From Hydractinia symbiolongicarpus (Eukaryota > Cnidaria > Hydrozoa > Anthoathecata > Hydractiniidae): DNA of 64,000 nt. Under the pieces are notes generated by a model. That model searched no databases. It saw only the letters and a list, made by a program, of their open reading frames with translations, and was not told the origin of the DNA. The stretch lies in NCBI RefSeq assembly GCF_029227915.1, contig NC_079875.1, positions 22,373,001 through 22,437,000 of the forward strand, in the 5' to 3' direction. Positions 55,794 to 64,000 of the stretch are shown piece by piece. The stretch's first letter is position 1, and every line of letters begins with the position of its first letter. The position numbers were made by a program, and so were the translations under genes.

Positions 55794-57747
55794 ATGTTCG
55801 GTGGAAAAGATTCGATGTTGAAAAAGGCAGTGCTGTTATTGTGTCTCAAAAATAGGTTCATAATGGTGGAGGACAACATACTGTTATCCGCAATTAAGGA
55901 ACGAGCAGAGAGATTATTCTTTTCAAATGAAGGAAAATGTTATTTCGGAGAAACAATCGATGAATGTTTTACAACTCTGACTAACTCTGCTGATGAACCA
56001 CTTGACGAAAATTTGTCCTTAACAGACTATTTAAGCAACAATGGTTTGTATTTGTCAAAGATGTACCTTGTTTTGAATACCAGAAAACGAGAAGATGCAA
56101 GTCCTCCAAGTAATTCTATGTGTGTTCCAATTCCTAATTTGGATTTTGGAAATGACTTCTTGGTTGCAGAAGAAGATGATCAGCAGATTGTTGACGTTCC
56201 TGGTAAGTACAACAGCCTCAGAAAATTTAAAAGTACTTGGTACAGTAGTCTGATATAATTTCGTTTGATATAATTTGTGTCGTATGCTAATTTGTCTGGA
56301 TAGAACAGATTTTATTCGGCCGTAGGTAATTTTGGTCTTATTTCCCAAGGAATTTTCTTTTGAAAATTGGTCTGAATCGATAAAAAAACCTACACACAAT
56401 GTATATACAGTTAAAGTTTATATTTTTAGAAACTGTACCAAATCCTGGTTTCCATGGTGATAACATAGTCGATTTGGAATCTGGAATTGTACCTGACCAT
56501 CAAAACGATAATAATCCCAATTTTGAATTTGAAGCTGGTACAAATCATCATTATAATTCTGTCATCAATTTGGTATACGAAGGTAACCCTAACCAAGTTG
56601 ATAACCTCGTAGATTTGGAATCTCCAGCCACCTTAAACCATCGTGACACAACTGTGGATTTGTCATCCCACGCTAGCTCTAGCCACGCTAACTTGGAACC
56701 AGATAGCAACGAAGTAAATTTGGTTCTTTCTGATGGTATTAAAACTATCAAAGTTCATAGGTTGCGCTTGAAGGAAGATATGATCAACGGCTTCAAACAA
56801 ATAATGGAAAACGATAAAATAAAGTTCACAATTATTGATCCACGAGGAGAAGAAGAAAGTGGCGTTGGTATTGGAGTTGACAGAGATTTGTATACATCTT
56901 TTTGGATGGAGGTTGCTGATTCTCTCTGTATTGGAACATCAGAAAGGGTACCTTTCATAAGGCATGATTTGTACTTTGAGGAATGGGAATCAATTGGAAA
57001 AATACTGAAACATGGATACACCAAAACTGGATATTTTCCAATTTTTTTAACCAAAGCTTTTGTTACGTATTGTTTATTTGGGGACACACCGCTCTCTAAT
57101 GATCTGCTCATGGAATCTTTTTTAAACTTTGTGTCACCAATGGATGCATCATTATTAAAAGAAGCCCTGAAAACCACTAATCAAGGAATATACAAGGACG
57201 AGGATTTCATAGATCTTCTAGACCGCTAAACTGTAGATCCAGTGTTAATCCACTCAATGTTTATGGAGTTGTTCTTGAACTTGCACAGCAAGAAATAATA
57301 CAAAAACCGTTCATCATGGTTTGCAGTTGGGCGAAAACACTACAATGTTTAAAAGAATATGAAGAATTTTCATCAATATATTTCTTGAAAAACTTTTACG
57401 ATGCTGTTACACCTTCTACCAAAAAAGTTATAAAACTATTCGTTGCAGATCCGAAGACAGAAGGACAACGATGTTGTTACAAATATTTGCTTCAATATGT
57501 TCGTGGGCTTGACAATACTGATCTTGTGAAATTGTTGCGATTTTTGACAGGTTCAGACATAATTTTATGTAGAAAAATAGATGTGTCATTTGTTGAAATG
57601 GGTGAAAATGCTGCCAGAAGACCAATTGCGCATACGTGTGCGCCTTTATTGGAACTGCCGTATTCGTAGCGCAACTTTTGTGAACTCCGGGAAGAATTCC
57701 AGAATATCTTGCGGGTGGATAGCTGGGGAACTGATTTTACTTGATAT
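55794..57747 (+). pseudogene. HECT-type E3 ubiquitin-ligase-like protein of the integrase transposon
   Basis: Exon 1 (55794-56202) and exon 2 (from 56430) join in phase (G|AA). The N-terminal third is not recognised; exon 2 has an acidic Asp/Asn-rich linker, then a HECT-like N-lobe (GVGIGVDRDLYTSFWMEVAD, FIRHDLYFEEW, GKILKHGY, FPIFLTKAFVTYCLFGD). A frame change near 57227 leads to KVIKLFVADP, LLRFLTGSDI and ARRPIAHTCAPLLELPYS, where the Cys of HTC matches the catalytic cysteine of HECT ligases. A TAG at 57667 interrupts the last residues (FCELREEFQNILRVDSWGTDF). The layout resembles G2E3-like proteins of fish and cnidarians. Dead copy. Confidence 0.8.
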
Positions 57748-58018
57748 CATATACTGTATGTATTTACCTGATATTCTTATATAGTTTTAAATTACGTTCT
57801 TTTTTTGCTTAATTCAGAAACCTTCAGAAATAGTTGAGAACAAAACGTTATATAAACATGACAGTGCACATATTTTATTTTGCTATTAGGAGTGTGTTTG
57901 AAATTCAATCATGTTATCATTTTATACAAAGGCAGTTCCAGCAGTGTTCTGTACAAACTTGACGATTTCTATTTGGACACTTCACATAGAAACTATTTTA
58001 TAAAATTTTGTTATAAAT

Positions 58019-58140
58019 AAACTTGGAGATTTTTACTTGGATATTTTATATGAGTTAGAGTTTTGTTCTATTTAAACTTGGAGATTTTTACTTGGGAATT
58101 TTATATGAGTTAGAGTTTTGTTCTATATAAACTTGGAGAT
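58019..58140. repeat. 55-bp tandem repeat, about 2.2 copies
   Basis: Units start AAACTTGGAGATTTTTACTT at 58019 and 58074, with a partial copy at 58129. Lies between the 3' ends of the HECT-like and integrase genes. Confidence 0.9.
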
Positions 58141-58357
58141 ACTTTTTTCACCGGGAATGACTGAATTAGAATCCCTTACTGGTTAAGTGGACTATAATTT
58201 GGTAATTCACGGCATACGTGTGGTGTGTTGTACCATTTATATTTCTGAGCAGCATGTTTTTTTGTTCGAAAGACAGCAATATATAAAAGAAAAATGGCAT
58301 ATCTTTTTTCTGGAAAACAAAGTAAGTAAACTGTTCATAAAGAATTAGTTCAACTGT

Positions 58358-59574
58358 TCATGAATATTCTGCAATTTTTTGAATAAGGTACGCATACAAA
58401 TTGAAACAGCCTTCGAAATTATCTGGCACGTTCCAACCATCTTGAGCCATCAAAGTGGTAGCAAATTCACCAAATTCGTCAGAAAAATCTTCCACTGTAC
58501 GTATCGAAATACTTGAAAATTCTGAAACCTCGTCTAAATCGACATCTTTCAAAAAATTCGTTCCTCCGTGTAAATGAGGCAAAAAATACATTGTATTGGG
58601 TCTTCCACTTGGACCGCCATTTTTAGATTTGGAAATTAGATGTTGATTCCATTCCTGTTTTACGGTTCGTATTTCTTCACGGATAAGGCGCATAAAGCAA
58701 AATCTTGCACAATGGAGTAAAACAGCGTCTGAGGGATCGTACAAATCTCTATCCACAAGGTCTTTGAAGAAGGAAACCCACCAACCAGGTCGGTCTCGAC
58801 GCAGTTTAGACCAATATGCCTCTATACGTTGATTAACTGGTAAAGATACAATAGAAAATGTATCCAAGGCTTCACAATCCCCATTACTATCGCGTAAGGA
58901 TATATGTATAGGCTCGATAAGGGAATGCTCTGTACCGTCGTCAGCCTTTATTTTGTTTGGAATTCCCTTCAATTGCGTTATAGCTTCCAGGTAGTATCTT
59001 GCTATCAACTCTGGCACCTTGTTACTTGATGATACCTCCAACCAAATAACCAAATGAGTCTGCGTGAATAGCCGTCAATGCATACGTGGATGCTGAATCC
59101 AAAGGGCTTCAATTTGTCATGCCCATCAATGTGCCAAACGAAATTTGGACCAGGATTTCTATAAGTACGGCGTGATAATCTATGTCTTCTTCGCTGATCA
59201 ACACCTTCCGGATCAATATTTAGCAGAGTCTTACGAACATCTTCCCTGCGTACAATCAATCCTTTACTTTTCAACGATGCGCATACACGACGATATCCAA
59301 GTTGAGCACCACTACCTTCAAGATCATTCTGTATCGCAGCCTCTAATTCATTTACACTGCACCTTCGGGTATTGAGTGGTCTTCTGAATAGATTTTTACG
59401 CTTCAAGTTTCTTTTCAGCGTAGAAAGACTTATATCATGACCATGATGTATTCGTAAAAACTCTCGAATTTCTTCATAAGTGTACCCACCAATAAAATAG
59501 TCATTAATCAGGTCATCCAATGGTTTCTCTTGATCGGATAAACAAGGTATCAAATCCATTTTGTGCACATACAC
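58358..59574 (-). pseudogene. rve-type DDE integrase/transposase
   Basis: The first part (59574 to about 59048) has a helix-turn-helix-like N-terminus (YTYEEIREFLRIHHGHDISL, STLKRNLKRKNLFRRP), LGYRRVCASLKSKGL and the core start FVWHIDGHDKLKPFGF with the first catalytic Asp, then CIDGYSRRLIWL. The second part (from about 59053) continues EVSSSNKVPELIARYY, KADDGTEHS (second Asp), QRIEAYWSKLRRDRPGWW (catalytic Glu) and a C-terminal region to 58358. The two parts are in different frames because AACCAAAT is duplicated in tandem at 59040-59055; one copy would give a continuous frame. Otherwise the copy looks intact. Confidence 0.88.
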
Positions 59575-59683
59575 AGTGTAGTTGCTGCTGTATGCTGATG
59601 TCGCATCTGACTTTCTTTGTTTATCGCAATATTTTTGTGATATGCGTTAGCAAAACTTATTTTCAGAATTTTGAGAAGGTCTG

Positions 59684-59865
59684 AATCCAAACTAATATGG
59701 TCTTGCTGGGAAATTGAGAAGGTCTCAGCTAAAAATTCAGGTGGTTTCAGTTAAAATTGGGAAGGTCTGAGTCAAAAATTGGTAAGGTCCGAGTCAAAAA
59801 TTGGGAAGGTCTGAGTCAAAATGGGAAGGCCTCGTTGAATTTTGAGAAGGACCCAGTGACACCTC
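59684..59865. repeat. right subterminal 22-bp repeat array
   Basis: About eight copies of the inverted unit GGGAAGGTCTGAGTCAAAAA, more diverged toward the inside. Mirrors the array at 55173-55265. Confidence 0.88.
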
Positions 59866-60200
59866 AGGGCCATCGTATGTATATTTCTATCGTACCTGCT
59901 CACGTATTATAACCTGGTTTCTACTACCATTTTTTTTGAAAAACAAACTTTTCAACTGATCGCATGTTATTCTTTGTAATATTAAAGTCTTTGTGGTGAA
60001 TTTTTATATCACATTTTCTCTGGCGTAATATGAAAACTGGCATACATCTTTCTCGAGTTCCTTATCCTAAAAGAAACCAGGTCTCCACATGGGAATACAC
60101 ACGGGAATGCACACAGTATTCGGCGGGTGGTTTATTTCATTCGAAACTAAACGGATGGAATAATTTCCTGAATTCACGAAAATAAAATAAAAAAGTAAAC

Positions 60201-60368
60201 ATGGTGAAAAAGAAAACGGTTCTTTCGTGGAATTTTCCTGAGTTAGGGTTTGAATCGGAAAATGACTCTAATGAAATTGCTAAAGTGCTTTGCAAAGTTT
60301 GTAGATGTCATTATCAAAACAACAAAAATAATGAAAATTTGAAAGGAACTGTGGCAAGAATCACATAA
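60201..60368 (+). CDS. BED-finger-like N-terminal fragment of a hAT-type protein
   Basis: The 55-residue frame begins MVKKKTVLSWNFPELGF and contains AKVLCKVCRCHYQNN and LKGTVA, in the style of the N-terminus of cnidarian hAT transposases (CKVC followed by an aromatic and basic stretch). It ends at a stop before the His ligands. Agrees with the hAT-like termini of the enclosing element. Confidence 0.5.
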   Translation: MVKKKTVLSWNFPELGFESENDSNEIAKVLCKVCRCHYQNNKNNENLKGTVARIT

Positions 60369-61078
60369 TGTTAATTGTGATATTGTTTGAGCTTCCCCCA
60401 CTCATTGCGACTGAAGAATAATTACACTCGATTTTCAGTTAGTTAGGTCATTATCACTAAAATTATTCACGTTACAGAAATACCGTGGTGCCATTCGATT
60501 CGTAATAACAATAATCAAAAAATTGTATATCGTATTAAAAGGAAGTCCGGTAGTTCTCTCTCCCACACGACACAGCAGGCAACGAGTCAGCCCTGCCCTC
60601 GGTTTTGTGAGGAGAGATGTTCTGCGAAGACTCTATAAATTGAATCTCCTGTACAGTTTTGCTTCATGGTGAACTGTGCCGGTGACAAGCATTTTCGAAA
60701 CATGTCACCGGCAACTTCTGCGATATACAACTTATTGAATGCCCTGACCTTCAGTTCGTAAATAGCACGTGCGCAACGTACTTTCTAATGAGTTCGTCTC
60801 GAAACATATAGAAAGCCAGTTGGCAGTGAACTATTAACTTAACGAAGTACAGCATCGGGAAAGTAGGTCATGGGACTTGTAAACCGTTTCCATTTGTCAT
60901 CGTCTTAGGAAATCAATACATCGAATTTATGTGAGGTCTAGCCCCAATACAAGGTGAATGACGAAAGTTTTTGCCAGCTAAAAAAATTTACTACGAAAAA
61001 AAAAATGCCGACGCAAATCAGTTGAAATGTATCTCATGTTTTATTGCCGACGTAAAAAAATTCTAATTTTAAGGGCTG
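60369..61078. other. right arm of the hAT-like element, no gene
   Basis: Non-coding. Holds a short palindrome (GCCGGTGACA and TGTCACCGGC, 60679-60713) and GCCGACG repeats close to the terminus. Confidence 0.5.
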
Positions 61079-62250
61079 AGCAGTTTTTGACATACGTTGC
61101 CATAGCAGGACCAAGATATTTTATGTTGTGTAAAAGCAGTTTTTTATTCAAGGTTACTGTAAAGGAAACAATTTTTTTTTTAGGTTTTTTACAAAAAATT
61201 CATGACATATAGAAAAAAAAATTATCTTTCGAATGACAATTTTATATTCCATGAAAATATTTGGAACATCCCTTTTTTCTGGAAAAAGCCTTTTCAGAGG
61301 TGTTTTATCCTTCGCACCTTCGAGAAAATATGTGCAAAATGAGTTGAGCATATTTTTCGTAAACATTATGCATGATATGAGACTACCGTGTAAATATATG
61401 CACAATAATATTTTTTAGATAGTTTACTTTCAGCATCGATATATATACGTTACAAAAAAAACCAAAAAAAAACCGGGAACCTTTTTGAATTTAATTTATG
61501 CTGAATGTAATAGTGCAAAAACGAGAAGTCTGCGACCACGCGTTCGGAAAAAAAAGCCATTTTAAAACGCACGGTGAAAAAAAATGGTGTGTGTTTAATT
61601 CATTATATTTTCTTTTTGGAAAATTAACATCTCACGAAAATAACACCATCAAAAAAGTCTTTTATCGAACATTCAGAAACAAAAAAAAATTAAAAAAAAT
61701 ATAAAAGTATTGATAAATTATAAGGGTTTTTCTGAGACTACTCATCAAGTGAGTTTTTTCCTTTACAGTAACCTTAAGCAGTTAAAAAGGTTGGTAGCAT
61801 CCACCAAGAGAAGCGCACCTGTTGATTTCTTATCAAAGATATCATTCATTGTATGAACCACTGCCTCGCATCCTTCCTGCAGTCCAGCACACAACTGTAG
61901 ATTCCCTGCACTACATACAATCTCCGACTTGATGACATGCACAATAGCCTTCTTCACCAATTCAAATGGGAAATTGCCAAAATAAATAAGTCAACAAATC
62001 ACATACGCCTCCGAAGACTGTAACTGAACAACATATAATTCTTTAACACACAATATACGGGCAAAAGCAGTAACAGTCTCAAGCAATAATTGACCAGATG
62101 TTTTTTTGATACGAGCATCCATTTCCATTCATCAGCATCTAAACCAGATGGTCCGGCACTTCCTTTTGTTTTGATACTGACTTTTGCTATTATGTCCATT
62201 CAAACTCTGAAACATCACTGGATCGACAAATGGTGTTTGTCCCGTCTGAA
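61079..62250 (-). pseudogene. reverse-transcriptase element, N-terminal half
   Basis: Minus strand: KVSIKTKGSAGPSGLDADEW (about 62180-62120), a gap with stops, then IVCSAGNLQLCAGLQEGCEA, VVHTMNDIF and GALLLVDATNLFNC (motif A region) ending at 61774. After the MITE at 61152-61773 the frame resumes as LNKKLLLHNIKYLGPAMATY and VKNC at the AGCAG border. The same RT continues beyond the 6.1-kb insertion at 54934 with YMKAF. The start of the element is not recognised. Confidence 0.82.
61152..61773. mobile_element. MITE with GGTTACTG ends in the RT pseudogene
   Basis: Perfect inverted repeat of 19 bp, AAGGTTACTGTAAAGGAAA and its complement. Flanks are TCAA (61148-61151) and TTAA (61774-61777), compatible with a TTAA-type target carrying one change. 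Reading across without it restores FNC-LNKK in the RT. No coding capacity. Confidence 0.8.
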
Positions 62251-64000
62251 CTGAGTCATCAGCACCGGTTGCTCTTGGATGTTTTTGTTTCAATGCGTCA
62301 TGGTTGTCCGGTCATAACTTTAACCCTATTGGCACCGATAGGGCGCTTTTGCAGCGCCCCCTTGTCTTTTTATCCGCCATTACTTAAATATCTGTTGTGC
62401 CGTACTGTTGTGCCGTACTAAGTTTTTATGACTTTTAATATTTTTTCACCGCGGGATCATTGCAAAAAAAAAGTACCAAATTTGTCACACCGCGTCAAAA
62501 TATATGAAAAATTTCAATTTTCATGAATTATCATTATTTTTATATTTATAATATTTTTGGGGTGATTTTAGTTGATAATAATACAGTAACAATAAAAAGA
62601 CACCAAAAAGTTTAAAAACACAGTTTAATGCTGGTTGAATCGCCAGGCGGTTCAGTAGTTGCATGCCAAAATCTTCATAAAGCGTTTTTAGAAGTCTAAT
62701 ATCATATTTACTATATGTAGCCAATCACTTGAATATATAATATTGCTTACTTGTCCTTCATTTTTTAAGTTTTATAGAAACAAAAGTATTTAATTATTTA
62801 CAATGCCTCCTTAAAAAGTACGTATTATGTCGAAGAATCGATTAGTCAACAGTATTGATTCTGCACTTGACATAAAAAATTACAAACCCTATCCCATTCC
62901 GGTGCAGCATAACGAAATAGAAGGCGTTGTAAAGATTTGACGTAACAGATATATTTGTAAATCAAATGCGGAGGAATAACCTTGGCCGTCTCGACCGTGC
63001 CAACATCATTACTGGCAGACAAAGCCCAGGGTCATTTCTTCGCGCTGTGTCGGATATCAAAAAAGTAAAAAAATGGCCCTGGGAACGAGGATGGCGACAC
63101 CCTCATGGTCTGATTGGTCTAATAATCTGAGAGCTGCGTGCTCTTTTTCTTTGAACATGAACTTAGAGTATCTCTTTGCCAACTGTTTGATATTCAGTTT
63201 ATCGTTGTACGATGGCCATTTTAATTGTACTGTTCTTATTTCAAGAAAAAGTTTATTAAAATCTCCTCCCTGCTACAGTGTTTTTCGTCGAGCTCTTTGC
63301 AGTGGATTTAAAAGAACGCTTCATTATTGTTTTAATGATTCATTCGCCGTTATATTAATAGGCTTCTTATGCCCGTCTCTTTGTCTGTCTGTAACACGCG
63401 AAGTCGATGTGTTCATTTTTCTTTAAAGTAGCTGAAAACAGTTTATCTTATTTGTTAAATTTTCACACGTTAATGACATCAAAAACAAACTGCGATTAGT
63501 GAAGCCATTACATTGCACTTTAGAGTTTACAAATGGGCTGACGAAGAAACGAAATTACAATCGAAGAATAAATCTTGTTGACCAAGGATCTTACTCCTTT
63601 GATATTCTCATGTTTTCGAGGTATACCTGGCCAATGCAGCACTTTTTACAGTCGACTGTCAAGTTTAATTGCAGAAAAAAGAATCAATAGATGTAACCAA
63701 AAATTGCCTTAGCTTTAATTTATTACGTTCCCGACTGTTTTGTCTGCGTGGGCCATCATAGACTTCGCCAGTTGAAGTGACAGACATTCAGATCGTTGCA
63801 ACAGAGAGCAGAATAATGTAATTTTGCAATGTCTACTCTTCTATGCACCTGCTATCTTTCCACATTTAATGCCTCTTGTTTCAATGCGTTTTTTATTGTA
63901 AGTAGGTTATTTTGTAATCAATATCGTTGATTGATTTGTCATTATATAGTTGGGAGTTACCTGGGTAGCTAGGGACAACCTGGGACCAAATTGGGTAAGT
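62251..64000. other. no gene recognised
   Basis: AT-rich. TGTTGTGCCGTAC is tandemly duplicated at about 62391-62417. GGCCCTGGGAACGAGG at 63073, with CCCAGGG about 50 bp before, is another relative of the foldback family. Several 60-117-codon frames exist without any motif. Confidence 0.4.

Larger units (their letters stand above)
55153..59876. mobile_element. integrase plus HECT transposon, 8-bp target duplication
   Basis: Terminal inverted repeats of 28 bp start ACGATGTCCCTGAGGTGTCA at the left and ACGATGGCCCTGAGGTGTCA (complement) at the right, with one mismatch. ATGTATAT flanks both sides (55145-55152, 59877-59884). Arrays of a 22-bp repeat lie inside each end. Two convergent genes fill it: a plus-strand HECT-ligase-like gene and a minus-strand rve-type integrase. 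The integrase resembles those of IS3EU-type eukaryotic elements; I am not certain of the superfamily. Confidence 0.88.
54935..61078. mobile_element. hAT-like element with AGCAG duplications, split by an inner transposon
   Basis: The left end CAGCCCCTAAAATTAG and complement of the right end CAGCCCTTAAAATTAG, with AGCAG on both sides (54930-54934, 61079-61083), mark a 5-bp target duplication. GCGTCGGCA/TTGCCGACG repeats lie inside both ends, shared with the element at 109-1227. Without the inner element (55153-59876) it is about 1.4 kb and carries a BED-finger-like frame at 60201-60368. Probably a deletion derivative of a hAT5-type transposon. Confidence 0.85.

Overview
The window is strongly AT-rich, intron-bearing animal DNA with short exons of conserved eukaryotic genes and a very heavy load of transposable elements. 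The repertoire (Penelope-like and CR1/Jockey-like retroelements, Kolobok with a THAP domain, hAT-like elements with 5-bp target duplications, an rve-integrase DNA transposon, many MITEs, a heparanase gene, RNF220) and the base composition suggest a cnidarian, possibly a hydrozoan. That assignment is inference. No bacterial-style operons, CRISPR arrays or rRNA genes are seen.

Host genes recognised: first coding exon of a ubiquilin-like gene (minus, 4623-4721); UQCRB/QCR7 of respiratory complex III, complete in three coding exons with a 5.5-kb first intron (minus, 7413-14510); an RNF220-like RING E3 ligase in two exons (plus, 19773-21454); the last two coding exons of an unidentified gene with a BH3-like helix (minus, 40886-42268); an intronless GH79 heparanase whose linker is enlarged to about 620 residues (minus, 46870-50196); and CIAO2A/FAM96A of cytosolic Fe-S assembly (minus, 52492-53188, first exon not found).

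The rest is mostly mobile DNA. Left part (1-6 kb): a hAT-like short element, a broken alpha-kinase fragment, LINE debris and a Harbinger-type MITE close to the ubiquilin start. 14.6-17.3 kb: a truncated Penelope-like element with a frameshifted GIY-YIG domain. 22-26 kb: two unrelated or oppositely oriented LINE fragments. 27.2-38.9 kb: a nest. A TIR element with TAAT duplications contains a Kolobok element flanked by TTAA, whose THAP exon is split by a hAT-like element flanked by AAAGG, and that element carries a 2271-bp perfect tandem duplication.

53.8-62.3 kb holds a second nest. A decayed reverse-transcriptase element on the minus strand is split by a small MITE and by a hAT-like element (AGCAG duplications). 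The hAT-like element is in turn split by a 4.7-kb transposon (28-bp inverted repeats, 8-bp duplications) carrying convergent genes for an rve-type integrase and a HECT-type ubiquitin-ligase-like protein, with arrays of a 22-bp repeat inside both ends. That integrase plus HECT transposon is the best candidate here for a poorly described system. Removing the insertions restores reading frames across the breakpoints, which supports the order of events. Most transposon genes carry stops or frameshifts, so these copies look dead.
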